Shown: positions 11,175 through 20,180, numbered from the stretch's first letter. The stretch is DNA of 64,000 nt from Roseicitreum antarcticum (GCF_014681765.1 NZ_CP061498.1:2803501-2867500), one strand, 5' to 3'. Made by a program: numbers and translations. The notes: generated by a model from the sequence alone, not told the origin.

Positions 11175-11729
11175 ATGGCAAGAGAAGACAACCGTGGGGG
11201 CCGTCGCGACCGCGACGAAACACCCGAATTCGCCGATCGTCTGGTTGCGATCAACCGCGTGTCGAAAACCGTCAAGGGGGGCAAGCGTTTTGGCTTTGCC
11301 GCTCTGGTAGTTATCGGCGATCAGCGGGGCCGCGTTGGTTTCGGCAAGGGTAAAGCGAAAGAAGTACCCGAGGCGATCCGCAAGGCGACCGAACAGGCCA
11401 AGCGTCAGATGATCCGCGTACCGCTGCGCGATGGCCGCACGTTGCACCACGACGTGGCCGGTCGGCACGGCGCGGGCAAGGTCATCATGCGCGCGGCAGC
11501 ACCGGGGACCGGCATCATCGCCGGCGGTCCGATGCGCGCCGTGTTCGAGATGCTGGGCCTGCAAGACGTTGTTGCAAAGTCGCTGGGTAGCCAGAACCCT
11601 TACAACATGGTTCGGGCCACGATGGACGGTCTGCGCAATGAATCCAGCCCCCGTATGGTGGCACAGCGTCGCGGCAAGAAGGTTGCAGATATTCTGCGCA
11701 AGCCTGAAGCCGAAGCTGTTGAAGCATAA
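11175..11729 (+). CDS. rpsE: 30S ribosomal protein S5
   Basis: S5 sits at the mRNA entry channel and affects decoding accuracy. The 184-aa protein has an N-terminal double-stranded RNA binding domain ([37 protein letters not shown]) and the C-terminal segment [28 protein letters not shown] precedes the ATG. Confidence 0.99.
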   Translation: MAREDNRGGRRDRDETPEFADRLVAINRVSKTVKGGKRFGFAALVVIGDQRGRVGFGKGKAKEVPEAIRKATEQAKRQMIRVPLRDGRTLHHDVAGRHGAGKVIMRAAAPGTGIIAGGPMRAVFEMLGLQDVVAKSLGSQNPYNMVRATMDGLRNESSPRMVAQRRGKKVADILRKPEAEAVEA

Positions 11730-11741
11730 GGACTGGATGAA

Positions 11742-11930
11742 ATGGCAAAAACTATCGTCGTGAAGCAGATCGGCTCGCCGATCCGCCGTCCCGCCAGCCA
11801 GCGTGCAACGCTGGTCGGTCTGGGCCTGAACAAGATGCACCGCACCCGTGAGCTGGAGGATACGCCTTCGGTCCGTGGCATGGTCAACGCGATCCCGCAC
11901 CTGGTGCAGATCGTCGAAGAGCGCGGTTAA
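11742..11930 (+). CDS. rpmD: 50S ribosomal protein L30
   Basis: L30 is a small non-essential 50S protein. The 62-aa product begins [20 protein letters not shown] and contains [20 protein letters not shown]. It lies 12 bp after rpsE. A 135-bp gap with a GC hairpin separates it from rplO. Confidence 0.98.
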   Translation: MAKTIVVKQIGSPIRRPASQRATLVGLGLNKMHRTRELEDTPSVRGMVNAIPHLVQIVEERG

Positions 11931-11950
11931 GCTGACCCGATTTTTACCGG

Positions 11951-11970
11951 GGGGCGGGGTTTCCCGCCCC
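11951..11970 (+). other. GC hairpin between rpmD and rplO
   Basis: A perfect 8-bp stem GGGGCGGG/CCCGCCCC closes a GTTT loop. Only two T follow it, so termination is doubtful. The loop matches that of the rplW/rplB and rplQ hairpins. Confidence 0.5.
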
Positions 11971-12065
11971 TTGGTGCGTTCCGGGGCATGGTGCCCTGCG
12001 AGCTACAAGCTGCGTCTGTCCTGTCCGTCGCTGGCGGGGCATTTCCGGCAAAAGGAGAGAGCGAC

Positions 12066-12563
12066 ATGAAACTGAATGAACTGCGCGACAACGAAGGCGC
12101 CACCAAGAACCGCATGCGTGTGGGCCGTGGCCCCGGTTCGGGCAAGGGTAAAATGGGTGGCCGCGGGATCAAGGGCCAGAACTCGCGTTCGGGCGTGGCG
12201 ATCAAGTCGTACGAAGGCGGCCAGATGCCGCTGTATATGCGGTTGCCGAAACGCGGCTTCAACAAGCCGAACCGTCTGGAATTTGCCGTCGTCAACCTGG
12301 GCCTGATCGAGAAATTCATCGGGCTGGGCAAGATCGACGCGAGCCAGCCGATCACCGAGGACGTGCTGATTTCGACAGGTGTGGTGCGCCGCAAGCTGGA
12401 CGGCATCCGCGTTCTGGCGAAAGGCGACATCACCAGCAAGGTCACGATCGAAGTGACCGGCGCCTCGAAACCTGCGATCGACGCGGTGGAAAAGGCCGGT
12501 GGCTCGCTGAAAGTTGCGGACGTTTTGCCCAAGCCCACCAAAGCGGGCAAGGTGAACGCCTGA
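12066..12563 (+). CDS. rplO: 50S ribosomal protein L15
   Basis: L15 is a late assembly protein of the 50S subunit. The ATG at 12066 ([20 protein letters not shown]) gives 165 aa and is preceded by AAAGGAGAG; an upstream in-frame start at 11988 is not family-like. The protein shows the Gly-rich [20 protein letters not shown] and a C-terminal [17 protein letters not shown]. Confidence 0.99.
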   Translation: MKLNELRDNEGATKNRMRVGRGPGSGKGKMGGRGIKGQNSRSGVAIKSYEGGQMPLYMRLPKRGFNKPNRLEFAVVNLGLIEKFIGLGKIDASQPITEDVLISTGVVRRKLDGIRVLAKGDITSKVTIEVTGASKPAIDAVEKAGGSLKVADVLPKPTKAGKVNA

Positions 12564-12572
12564 TTTATGGGT

Positions 12573-12598
12573 TGTGAGGGCGGCAGAACGCCCTTACA
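12573..12598 (+). other. Hairpin just downstream of rplO
   Basis: A 10-bp stem (12573-12582 with 12589-12598, one G-T pair) closes a GCAGAA loop. It starts 10 nt after the rplO stop and is not followed by a T-run. It is the first of two hairpins between rplO and secY. Confidence 0.45.
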
Positions 12599-12617
12599 TC
12601 TTCCTCATGGTTTTCCT

Positions 12618-12649
12618 GCGCCGCCAACCGGAGACCGGTCTGGCGGCGC
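12618..12649 (+). promoter_or_regulatory. Long hairpin in the secY leader
   Basis: A 9-bp outer stem GCGCCGCCA/TGGCGGCGC continues into a 5-bp inner stem ACCGG/CCGGT with an AGA loop and one bulged C. It ends 21 nt before the secY ATG, just upstream of the GAAAGAG Shine-Dalgarno. Its position suits a role in setting secY translation or mRNA cleavage, but this is inference from structure alone. Confidence 0.5.
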
Positions 12650-12670
12650 TGTCATGAAAGAGTTGAGCAT

Positions 12671-14041
12671 ATGGCATCTGCTGCAGAGCAAATGGCGGCG
12701 AACACAAGCTGGGGCGCGCTGACCAAGGCCACCGACCTGCGCCGACGTATCATCTTCGCGCTGGGGTTGCTGATCGTGTATCGCATCGGCACGTATATCC
12801 CGGTGCCCGGCATCGACGGTCTGGCACTGCGCGAATTCATGGATGAGGCATCGGCCGGGATCGGCGGGATGCTCAACATGTTTACCGGCGGCGCGATCAG
12901 CCGCATGGGTATTTTCGCATTGGGGATCATGCCGTATATCTCGGCCTCGATCATCGTGCAGTTGATGGGCGCGATGTATGAGCCCTGGAAACAGCTCAAG
13001 AAAGAGGGTGAGCAGGGGCGCAAGAAGCTCAACCAATACACCCGCTTCGGCACGGTTGCGCTGGCCATCGTGCAAAGCTGGGGGCTTGCGGTCAGCCTGG
13101 AGGCGGGCGGCCTGGTCACCGATCCGGGGATGTTCTTCCGCGTTGCCTGTGTGATTACGCTGGTCGGCGGCACGATGTTCCTGATGTGGCTGGGTGAGCA
13201 GATCACCGCGCGCGGGATCGGCAACGGTATTTCGCTGATCATCTTTGTCGGCATCGTCGCCGAAATTCCCGCCGCGCTGGCGCAGTTCTTCAGCCAGGGC
13301 CGGTCGGGTGAGTTGTCGCCGCTGATCATCATCGGTGTGATCGTGATGATTACCGCCGTGATCGCCTTCGTGGTGTTCATGGAGCGCGCGCTACGCAAGA
13401 TCACCATCCAGTACCCCCGGCGTCAGGTGGGGATGAAGGTCTATGACGGTGGTGCGTCGCATCTGCCGATCAAGGTAAACCCGGCAGGCGTGATTCCGGC
13501 GATCTTCGCGTCGTCGCTGCTGCTGCTGCCGGTCACGCTGGCAACGTTCTCGGGGAATCAGACCAGCGATGTCATGGCGACGGTGCTGGCCTATTTCGGC
13601 CCGGGGCAGCCGCTGTATCTGCTGTTCTTTACCGGCATGATCGTTTTCTTCACCTTCTTCTACACCGCCAACGTGGCGTTCAAGACGGATGATGTGGCCG
13701 ACAACCTGAAGAACCAGAACGGCTTTATCCCCGGTATCCGGCCCGGCAAACGAACCCAGGATTATCTGGATTACGTTGTGACACGGCTTGTCACGGTGGG
13801 TGCGATCTACCTTGCGGCGGTGTGTCTGCTGCCGGAGATTCTGCGCAACCAACTGGCGATCCCCTTCTACTTTGGCGGCACATCGGTGCTGATCGTGGTG
13901 TCGGTGACGATGGACACGATCAACCAGGTACAGTCGCATCTGTTGGCCCATCAGTACGAGGGGCTGCTGGAACGGTCGCAATTGCGCGGCAAGCGGCGGG
14001 CCAAACCGGGCGCTCCGCGCAAGGGGCCGGCACGGCGTTAG
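12671..14041 (+). CDS. secY: Preprotein translocase subunit SecY
   Basis: SecY is the channel of the SecYEG translocon in the inner membrane. The 456-aa protein shows ten hydrophobic segments. Family motifs include IFALGIMPYISASIIVQL (plug/TM2 region), GEQITARGIGNGISLIIF and KVNPAGVIPAIFASSLLLLP. The basic C-terminus ends KPGAPRKGPARR. It sits after rplO in the standard spc order. The partner secG gene is at 48222-48578; secE is not in the window. Confidence 0.99.
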   Translation: MASAAEQMAANTSWGALTKATDLRRRIIFALGLLIVYRIGTYIPVPGIDGLALREFMDEASAGIGGMLNMFTGGAISRMGIFALGIMPYISASIIVQLMGAMYEPWKQLKKEGEQGRKKLNQYTRFGTVALAIVQSWGLAVSLEAGGLVTDPGMFFRVACVITLVGGTMFLMWLGEQITARGIGNGISLIIFVGIVAEIPAALAQFFSQGRSGELSPLIIIGVIVMITAVIAFVVFMERALRKITIQYPRRQVGMKVYDGGASHLPIKVNPAGVIPAIFASSLLLLPVTLATFSGNQTSDVMATVLAYFGPGQPLYLLFFTGMIVFFTFFYTANVAFKTDDVADNLKNQNGFIPGIRPGKRTQDYLDYVVTRLVTVGAIYLAAVCLLPEILRNQLAIPFYFGGTSVLIVVSVTMDTINQVQSHLLAHQYEGLLERSQLRGKRRAKPGAPRKGPARR

Positions 14042-14048
14042 GCAACAG

Positions 14049-14098
14049 GCACGGCGTGTCAAGTGGGTTGTTACATGCCACCTCTTGACGCGCCGTGC
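14049..14098 (+). other. Long hairpin downstream of secY
   Basis: A 15-bp stem (14049-14063 with 14084-14098, one wobble) encloses a loop that can form a further GTGG/CCAC pair. It begins 8 nt after the secY stop. No T-run follows; it may protect the secY mRNA 3' end or block exonucleases. Confidence 0.55.
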
Positions 14099-14136
14099 AA
14101 AACGCCATACGCGAGGCATTCCACTAAGGAATCACT

Positions 14137-14162
14137 AAAGGGGGCGGTTTGCCGTCCCTTTT
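14137..14162 (+). terminator. Terminator-like hairpin upstream of rpsM
   Basis: An imperfect stem pairs AAAGGG with CCCTTT and an inner GCGG/CCG(T) stretch around a TTTG loop. The 3' arm merges into TTTTGATGTTTG. It resembles a weak intrinsic terminator and sits in the gap where many relatives carry adk. Confidence 0.45.
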
Positions 14163-14245
14163 GATGTTTGAAAGGCACGGGCCACCGGCTTCGTGTTGTG
14201 AAAAAAGGTTCTGGCGTTACGGAACCGCAACGAAAGGAAAACCGC

Positions 14246-14614
14246 GTGGCACGTATTGCTGGCGTAAACATTCCGACGGGGAAACGAGTCCCCATCGCAT
14301 TGACCTATATCCACGGGATCGGCCCGACCAAAGCGCGCGAAATTTGCGACGCTTGCTCGATTGATGTGACGCGCCGCGTCAATCAATTGTCCGATGCCGA
14401 AGTCTTGAGCCTGCGCGAGCATATCGACGCGAACTTCACGGTAGAGGGTGACCTGCGCCGTGAAGTGCAGATGAACGTCAAACGTATGATGGACATGGGG
14501 TCGTATCGCGGGCTGCGCCATCGTCGCAACCTTCCCGTGCGCGGTCAGCGCACCCACACCAACGCACGGACTCGCAAGGGCCCTGCGAAAGCCATCGCTG
14601 GCAAGAAGAAGTAA
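14246..14614 (+). CDS. rpsM: 30S ribosomal protein S13 (GTG start)
   Basis: S13 contacts P-site tRNA and bridges to the 50S subunit. The conserved N-terminus [20 protein letters not shown] follows directly on a GTG at 14246, and AAAGGAAA lies upstream, so GTG is the start (122 aa). Family motifs include [16 protein letters not shown] and [20 protein letters not shown]. It begins the alpha-operon part and is followed by rpsK after 15 bp. Confidence 0.97.
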   Translation: MARIAGVNIPTGKRVPIALTYIHGIGPTKAREICDACSIDVTRRVNQLSDAEVLSLREHIDANFTVEGDLRREVQMNVKRMMDMGSYRGLRHRRNLPVRGQRTHTNARTRKGPAKAIAGKKK

Positions 14615-14629
14615 GGGGAGCGTTAGACA

Positions 14630-15019
14630 ATGGCACGGGATAAAGTGCGCGCTAAGCGCAAGGAACGTAAAAATATTGCAGCCGGTGTGGCGCATGTGAA
14701 CTCCAGCTTCAACAACACCAAGATCCTGATTTCGGATGTGCAGGGCAACGCGATTGCCTGGTCGTCCGCAGGGACGATGGGGTTCAAGGGGTCGCGTAAA
14801 TCGACACCTTACGCAGCACAGCTGGCGGCAGAAGATGCGGGCAAGAAAGCCCAGGATCATGGCGTGAAGACGCTGGAAGTCGAAGTTCAGGGCCCAGGTT
14901 CGGGCCGCGAATCGGCGCTGCGTGCGCTGGCAGCGGTTGGGTTCAACATCACTTCGATCCGTGATGTGACCCCCATGGCACACAACGGTTGCCGCCCGCC
15001 GAAGCGGCGTCGCGTCTGA
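14630..15019 (+). CDS. rpsK: 30S ribosomal protein S11
   Basis: S11 is a platform protein close to the E site and the mRNA exit. The 129-aa protein has a short basic N-terminus ([10 protein letters not shown]) and the motifs [20 protein letters not shown] and PPKRRRV at the end. AAGGGGAGC precedes the ATG. A strong terminator-like hairpin follows before rpoA. Confidence 0.99.
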   Translation: MARDKVRAKRKERKNIAAGVAHVNSSFNNTKILISDVQGNAIAWSSAGTMGFKGSRKSTPYAAQLAAEDAGKKAQDHGVKTLEVEVQGPGSGRESALRALAAVGFNITSIRDVTPMAHNGCRPPKRRRV

Positions 15020-15037
15020 TCTGCACCACAGGGCTAC

Positions 15038-15069
15038 CGGGCCGCGCGGATTTCGCGCGGCCCGTTTTT
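15038..15069 (+). terminator. Canonical terminator-like hairpin between rpsK and rpoA
   Basis: A perfect 11-bp GC stem (CGGGCCGCGCG with CGCGCGGCCCG) closes a GATTT loop and is followed at once by TTTTT. This is a textbook intrinsic terminator shape located inside the rpsM-rpsK-rpoA-rplQ unit. It suggests either leaky read-through or a separate promoter for rpoA. Confidence 0.75.
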
Positions 15070-15138
15070 CGTCATTTCTGATCCTCGGACGTCGGTGTTT
15101 TTGGACATGAAGCACTGGCAAGCATGGAGGCGACATAC

Positions 15139-16155
15139 ATGATCCATAAAAATTGGCAGGAATTGATCAAGCCCGCGCAACTGGACGTGAAGCCGGGCAA
15201 AGACCCGATGCGGCACGCGGTTGCGGTGGCTGAGCCGCTGGAACGGGGCTTTGGCCTGACGCTGGGCAACGCGCTGCGGCGGGTTCTGATGTCGTCGCTG
15301 CAAGGCGCGGCCATCACCAGCATTCAGATCGACAACGTGCTGCACGAGTTTTCCAGCGTTGCAGGCGTACGCGAAGACGTGACCGACATCGTGCTGAACC
15401 TGAAGGGTGTGGCGTTGCGGATGGATGTGGACGGCCCCAAGCGGGTAACCATTTCCGCGCAAGGCCCGGCCATCGTGACCGCGGGCGACATTGCCGTGTC
15501 CGCCGGGATCGAAGTGCTGAACAAGGATCAGATCGTTTGCCACCTTGATGATGGCGCCGATCTGTTCATGGAACTGACGGTCAACACCGGCAAGGGATAT
15601 GTCGCCGCTGACAAGAACCGCCCCGAAGATGCGCCGATCGGGTTGATCCCGATTGATGCGATCTTCTCGCCCGTGAAGAAGGTCAGCTACGAAGTTCAGC
15701 CCACCCGCGAAGGTCAGGTGCTGGATTATGACAAGCTGACGCTGAAGCTGGAAACCGACGGCTCGGTCCGTCCGGAGGACGCGATTGCCTACGCGGCGCG
15801 CATTCTGCAAGACCAGCTGCAAGTGTTCGTGAACTTCGACGAACCCGAGGCTGCGGGCCGCTTTGACGATGACGACGGGCTGGAATTCAACCCGCTCTTG
15901 CTGAAAAAGGTCGATGAGCTTGAACTGTCGGTACGTTCGGCAAACTGCCTGAAGAACGACAACATCGTCTATATCGGTGATCTGATCCAGAAAACCGAAG
16001 CCGAGATGCTGCGCACCCCGAACTTTGGCCGCAAATCCCTGAACGAGATCAAGGAAGTGCTGTCGGGTATGGGGCTGCATCTGGGCATGGATGTCGAGGA
16101 CTGGCCGCCAGAGAACATCGAAGATCTGGCGAAACGCTTCGAAGATCAATTCTGA
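15139..16155 (+). CDS. rpoA: DNA-directed RNA polymerase subunit alpha
   Basis: RpoA dimerises to nucleate RNA polymerase assembly and contacts UP elements and activators. I chose the ATG at 15139 ([20 protein letters not shown], 338 aa) because GGAGG lies 8 nt upstream and this is the standard alphaproteobacterial start; an ATG at 15124 is less likely. The alpha-NTD has [20 protein letters not shown]; the alpha-CTD has [17 protein letters not shown] and [20 protein letters not shown]. Confidence 0.99.
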   Translation: MIHKNWQELIKPAQLDVKPGKDPMRHAVAVAEPLERGFGLTLGNALRRVLMSSLQGAAITSIQIDNVLHEFSSVAGVREDVTDIVLNLKGVALRMDVDGPKRVTISAQGPAIVTAGDIAVSAGIEVLNKDQIVCHLDDGADLFMELTVNTGKGYVAADKNRPEDAPIGLIPIDAIFSPVKKVSYEVQPTREGQVLDYDKLTLKLETDGSVRPEDAIAYAARILQDQLQVFVNFDEPEAAGRFDDDDGLEFNPLLLKKVDELELSVRSANCLKNDNIVYIGDLIQKTEAEMLRTPNFGRKSLNEIKEVLSGMGLHLGMDVEDWPPENIEDLAKRFEDQF

Positions 16156-16163
16156 TTCTTTGG

Positions 16164-16186
16164 GGGCGCGCGGCTTCCGTGCGCCC
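16164..16186 (+). other. Hairpin between rpoA and rplQ
   Basis: A 10-bp stem GGGCGCGCGG/CCGTGCGCCC (one G-T) closes a CTT loop 8 nt after the rpoA stop. There is no T-run. It adds to the series of intercistronic hairpins in this operon. Confidence 0.5.
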
Positions 16187-16280
16187 GTCACGACACGACT
16201 GGGCATGTTGCCCCAAGGAGAGCGGTGTTCACGCAGGCACCGCCGGACAAAGCAAAAAGTGAAGCTATAGGAGATATGAC

Positions 16281-16700
16281 ATGCGTCACGCACGAGGTTA
16301 CCGCCGCTTGAACCGTACCCATGAGCACCGCAAGGCGCTGTGGGCGAACATGGCAGGCTCGCTCATCGAACATGAGCAGATCAAGACGACTTTGCCGAAA
16401 GCAAAGGAACTGCGTCCGATCGTTGAAAAACTGATCACGCTGGCCAAACGCGGCGATCTGCACGCGCGCCGTCAGGCCCGTTCGCAGCTGAAACAGGACG
16501 CCTATGTTGCGAAGCTGTTCGACATTCTGGGTCCGCGCTATGCTGACCGCCAGGGTGGCTACATCCGCATCATGAAGGCCGGTTTCCGGTATGGCGACAT
16601 GGCGCCGATGGCGATCATCGAATTCGTCGAGCGCGACGTCGATGCCAAAGGTGCAGGCGACCGTGCCCGCGTCGAGGCTGAGGCCGGCGCCGACAGCTAA
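16281..16700 (+). CDS. rplQ: 50S ribosomal protein L17
   Basis: L17 lies near the tunnel exit. The 139-aa protein begins [20 protein letters not shown] and has the conserved [20 protein letters not shown] and [20 protein letters not shown]. The tail beyond residue 125 is lineage-specific ([17 protein letters not shown]). It is the last gene of the superoperon, followed by a strong terminator. Confidence 0.99.
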   Translation: MRHARGYRRLNRTHEHRKALWANMAGSLIEHEQIKTTLPKAKELRPIVEKLITLAKRGDLHARRQARSQLKQDAYVAKLFDILGPRYADRQGGYIRIMKAGFRYGDMAPMAIIEFVERDVDAKGAGDRARVEAEAGADS

Positions 16701-16783
16701 GGGACCCTTGGGGGCGGTGTGCCGCCCCTGTGATGCCCGTCGCCAGATTGTCCATCTGCGACACTGTAGAATTTTACGCAAAA

Positions 16784-16808
16784 GGCCCGGGGTTTCCCGG
16801 GCCTTTTT
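16784..16808. terminator. Terminator of the ribosomal superoperon
   Basis: A perfect 8-bp stem GGCCCGGG/CCCGGGCC with a GTTT loop is followed by TTTTT and preceded by AAAA. It can serve rplQ on the + strand and the convergent thioesterase-like gene on the minus strand. Confidence 0.85.
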
Positions 16809-16840
16809 GCATTGGCGCCCGGGCCTTTTTGCATTGGCGC
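16796..16840 (+). repeat. Tandem 22-bp duplication of the terminator 3' half
   Basis: A 22-bp unit starting CCCGGGCCTTTTTGC occurs twice in direct tandem (16796-16817 and 16818-16839), exact by eye. Both copies of the 3' arm plus T5 could pair with the single upstream arm, giving two alternative terminators. Confidence 0.75.
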
Positions 16841-16944
16841 TGGTCGGAGGTCTTGCGGCCGCCTGGCCCGGCATTTCCCCAAGGGTTTGCTTGCGAAGTA
16901 TCCCCACGCAACGCCGCCCCTGCGTCAGGGCCAGTCCCGGGATG

Positions 16945-17499
16945 TCAGGGGTGCGGCACTGGTTCGATATCGGCCATGGGGGGCCACGGGCGCGTGGCGT
17001 CGGCGCTGACCCAGCCGCCCACCCAATCGGGCAGGGTGGGCGAGGGGTCGGGCTGGCCCATGGCCGCAACCACGCGGGCGGGGGCGACGATGCCGCCCGC
17101 ATCCGTCGCGGCGGTGCGCACCAGAATGTGGTTCAGACACTCGCCGTTTCGCCACATGGATTGTTCGGTATACATGAAGCGGTGATCCCAGCCGATGCTG
17201 CGGGTCCGCATTTCAAAGCGGTGAAACACCCGCACCCGGCGGCGGTAGCGCACAGAACAGCCCGCGACCGTGATGCCCCAGCCATTGGCGCGCAGCGCCC
17301 CCCACAGCCCGATCCGTTTGACAAAGGGCAGGCGGCCCAGATCATACAGCGTCAGTGTGCGCCCGTTGTTGAGTTCGACAAACGGGTCCAGATCCCAGGG
17401 CCAGCAGATATGGTGCGAGACATGGGTGTCCAACATACCCAGTTTGGGGGCGTTGCGGAACTTGACCATTTCTTTGGCCAGTCGCAGGAAAGGGTACAT
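16945..17499 (-). CDS. Acyl-CoA thioesterase-like (hotdog) protein
   Basis: The 184-aa protein resembles the 4HBT/THEM6-like hotdog thioesterase group: HICWPWDLDPFVELNNGRTL carries the Asp-centred active-site helix region, and RVRVFHRFEMRTRSIGWDHR and WMYTE-like strand segments follow. Such proteins hydrolyse acyl-CoA esters; the substrate cannot be read here. GGGAGA precedes the ATG. The gene runs toward rplQ and shares its bidirectional terminator. The C-terminal 25 residues (Pro-rich) are poorly conserved in character. Confidence 0.7.
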   Translation of the reverse strand: MYPFLRLAKEMVKFRNAPKLGMLDTHVSHHICWPWDLDPFVELNNGRTLTLYDLGRLPFVKRIGLWGALRANGWGITVAGCSVRYRRRVRVFHRFEMRTRSIGWDHRFMYTEQSMWRNGECLNHILVRTAATDAGGIVAPARVVAAMGQPDPSPTLPDWVGGWVSADATRPWPPMADIEPVPHP

Positions 17500-17584
17500 G
17501 CACGTCTCCCGGTTTTGCAGAGTTCGTGCCGCATTGCAGCACGCGCGTCAATCCGGTCGCAACGTCACATCGGGGGCGCGGGTG

Positions 17585-19624
17585 TCAGTCGGCGTCGAGG
17601 ATGTCCAGAAACGCAGCGCCGAAGCGGTCGGCGTGACGTTCGCCGATGATGCGCGCGACGCCTGCCATGTCGCGCGGCGGGTGGTCAGCCAGCTTTGCCA
17701 GTTGCGCCGCCGGGCACGACATGGGCTTGTCGGTGCCCATGGTGCCGCGGGTCAGTTCGGCCTGCGCCGCGACCAGCCGGTCATAGAGCGCGCCACTGTC
17801 GCGGCCAGCCAGTTTGCGCCGTGCGGGGTGGGTTTCTGCCGCAGCCTCGCCGGTGATGACGGCGAGAAAGCCGCTGCCGTAGCGTTCCAGCTTCGTGGCA
17901 CCCACGCCGGTGATACGGGCCATGTCGTCCAGTGTCTGGGGCCGGGTCTCGGCCATTTCGATCAACGTGCGGTCGGTGAAGATGACATAGGCGGGCACGC
18001 GTGCCTCTTCAGCCAGCGCGCGGCGTTTGGCCTTTAGCGCCGAGAGCAGGGGCGCATCGTCGTCGGACACCAGCGCCTTTACCGTGGGGCGGTCGCGGGC
18101 GGATTTGATCGTGTCTTCGCGCAACATGATCTCTGCCTCGCCGCGCAGGATGGGGCGGGCGGCATCGGTCATGCGCAGGGCACCGAAGCGTTCGGGGTCG
18201 GGGCGGACCAGATCGCGCCCCATCATCTGCCGGAACACCGCCTGCCATGCGGCCTTGCCCATGTCGCGGCCCACGGCAAAGGTGGGCAGTTGGTCATGCC
18301 CGCGTTCGCGCACCTTCGCGGTGGCGTTGCCGGTCAGGATGTCGATCAGGTGGCCCGTGCCGAAGTATTCGCCCGTCCGCAAGATTGCCGACAGCGCCTT
18401 GCGTACCGGCTGGGTGGCGTTGAAGATCTTGGCGGGCAGGGTGCAGAGGTCGCAATTGCCGCAGGGCTGCGATTCCTCGCCGAAATAGGACAGCAGCACC
18501 TGGCGTCGGCAACTCGTCGCCTCGGCCAACCCCAGCAGGCTGTTGAGGCGCGCGTGGTCGGCGGACTTGCGTTCGGGCGGGGCCAACCCCTCATCGACCT
18601 GAGACCGGCGCAGGCGGATGTCATCGGGGCCGTAGAGGGTCAGCGTGTCGGCAGGTGCGCCGTCGCGGCCCGCGCGGCCGATCTCCTGATAATAGCCTTC
18701 GATGGATTTGGGCAGATCGGCATGGGCGACCCAGCGGATATCGGGCTTGTCGATACCCATGCCGAAGGCAACGGTGGCGACGACGATCAGCCCGTCTTCG
18801 ACCTGAAACGCCTGTTCGACGACCCGGCGCTCTATACTGTCCATCCCGCCGTGGTAGGCGCGGGAATTGTGGCCTTCCGCGCTGAGGGCCTGCGCCAGGG
18901 TTTCGGTGCGCGCGCGCGTGGCGCAATAGACGATCCCCGATTGCCCGCGCCGCGCGGCGGCGAATTCCGAGATCTGTCGGCGCGGGCTGTCCTTCACCCG
19001 GAATGCCAGCCGGATATTGGGCCGGTCGAACCCGCGCAGGAAGGTGGCGGGGGCCATGCCGTCGAACAGGCGGCTGACGATTTCGTCGCGGGTTTCGGCG
19101 TCGGCGGTGGCGGTGAAGGCGGCAAGCGGCACGTCGAGCATGCGGCGCAGGTCGCCGATGCGCAGGTAGTCGGGGCGGAAATCATGGCCCCATTGGCTGA
19201 CGCAATGCGCTTCATCGACGGCGATCAGGGTGCAATTGGCGCGGCGCAACAGCGACAGCGTTCCAGATGCCGCCAGCCGTTCCGGCGCCATGTAGAGCAG
19301 TTTCAGCGTACCGTCATCCACGGCGCGGAACACGTCTTCGGTTTCCTCATCGGTGTTGCCAGAGGTCAGCGCCCCCGCTGGCACGCCCAGTTCCTGCAAG
19401 CCGCGCACCTGGTCGCGCATCAGCGCGATCAGTGGCGAGATGACGACAGTGGTGCCTTCGCGGCAGAGGGCAGGCAGCTGGAAGCACAGCGACTTGCCGC
19501 CCCCGGTGGGCATGATGGCCAGGGTGTTCTGGCCATCCAGCACGGATTGCACAATCTCTTGCTGGCCGGGGCGGAAGCTGGAAAAGCCAAAGACGCGGGA
19601 CAGCCGCGCGGTCAGATCAGTCAT
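17585..19624 (-). CDS. recQ: ATP-dependent DNA helicase RecQ
   Basis: RecQ is a 3'-5' helicase that acts in recombination repair and fork restart. The 679-aa protein carries the Walker A PTGGGKSLCFQLPA (about residue 40), DEAHCVSQWGHDFRP (motif II) and YYQEIGRAGRDG (motif VI). A zinc-binding CRRQVLLSYFG/QPCGNCDLC segment follows near residues 380-405. An RQC region and an HRDC domain (VPAYVIFTDRTLIEMAETRP) come next, and there is an extra C-terminal extension. A ySIRF-free compact gene pair with yggT is suggested by the 13-bp gap. Confidence 0.97.
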   Translation of the reverse strand: MTDLTARLSRVFGFSSFRPGQQEIVQSVLDGQNTLAIMPTGGGKSLCFQLPALCREGTTVVISPLIALMRDQVRGLQELGVPAGALTSGNTDEETEDVFRAVDDGTLKLLYMAPERLAASGTLSLLRRANCTLIAVDEAHCVSQWGHDFRPDYLRIGDLRRMLDVPLAAFTATADAETRDEIVSRLFDGMAPATFLRGFDRPNIRLAFRVKDSPRRQISEFAAARRGQSGIVYCATRARTETLAQALSAEGHNSRAYHGGMDSIERRVVEQAFQVEDGLIVVATVAFGMGIDKPDIRWVAHADLPKSIEGYYQEIGRAGRDGAPADTLTLYGPDDIRLRRSQVDEGLAPPERKSADHARLNSLLGLAEATSCRRQVLLSYFGEESQPCGNCDLCTLPAKIFNATQPVRKALSAILRTGEYFGTGHLIDILTGNATAKVRERGHDQLPTFAVGRDMGKAAWQAVFRQMMGRDLVRPDPERFGALRMTDAARPILRGEAEIMLREDTIKSARDRPTVKALVSDDDAPLLSALKAKRRALAEEARVPAYVIFTDRTLIEMAETRPQTLDDMARITGVGATKLERYGSGFLAVITGEAAAETHPARRKLAGRDSGALYDRLVAAQAELTRGTMGTDKPMSCPAAQLAKLADHPPRDMAGVARIIGERHADRFGAAFLDILDAD

Positions 19625-19637
19625 GACGGGGCATGGC

Positions 19638-19925
19638 TCAGATGAAGGCAGAGGCGTTGTTGATCAGCACGATTCGCAGCGCGTAAATCGCCAGAAGCGC
19701 GATCAGCGGCGCAAGGTCGAGCCCCCCCAGATCCGGCAGGAACTGGCGGATGCGGCTATAGACCGGTTCGACCAGCCGGTTCATCCCGTCCCAGATCGAG
19801 GCGACGATCGGCTGGCGCAGGTTGAGCACCTGAAAATTGATCAGCCAGCTCAGGATGATATGCGCGATGATGATGAACTGCGCCATGCTGAGGATCAGCA
19901 GGAGGATTTGCAGGATCGAGGTCAT
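19638..19925 (-). CDS. YggT family membrane protein
   Basis: The product is a small integral membrane protein (95 aa) of the YggT/Ycf19 family. It has two hydrophobic segments (about residues 2-27 and 69-90), separated by RQPIVASIWDGMNRLVEPVY and RQFLPDLGGLDLAPLIAL, the family signature. The ATG at 19925 is chosen because GGAGA lies 5 nt upstream; a start at 19952 would add nine residues. The family is linked to cell-envelope and osmotic functions, but its role is not settled. recQ follows on the same strand. Confidence 0.88.
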   Translation of the reverse strand: MTSILQILLLILSMAQFIIIAHIILSWLINFQVLNLRQPIVASIWDGMNRLVEPVYSRIRQFLPDLGGLDLAPLIALLAIYALRIVLINNASAFI

Positions 19926-20180
19926 GGAAGTCTCCGCTTGGGCTTTGAACATGGGTAGAACGCCCGGCGGGCGAGGGCAACTGCTTATGGCCTTAATTGG
20001 TCAGACGCGCGGCCCTCAGCCGCGAAGTTTCGCAGGGCTGGGCGGGGGTGTGGTGCCGCATCGGGTTGACCAACCGCTCTGTGGGCGCCCGCGCGGGTCA
20101 CGAAACGCGGCTTTCGGTGCGATGGCGGCGCTGCGCTGGAAAATGCATCACATTTTAGCCATAACGCCATGGGGCTGCCG
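19926..20180. other. Gap without recognised gene (yggT upstream region)
   Basis: This 255-bp gap separates yggT from the next minus-strand gene. It is GC-rich with no convincing coding frame; a short AT-richer patch near 20145-20165 might hold promoter elements for neither gene with certainty. Confidence 0.4.

Noticed and set aside
13822-14119. Open frames overlapping the secY 3' end on both strands
   Set aside because: Text has no family-like motifs and mirrors secY codon bias in other frames.
16784-16940. Repeat after rplQ considered as a CRISPR or IS end
   Set aside because: Only two 22-bp copies in direct tandem with no spacer; explained by terminator duplication.
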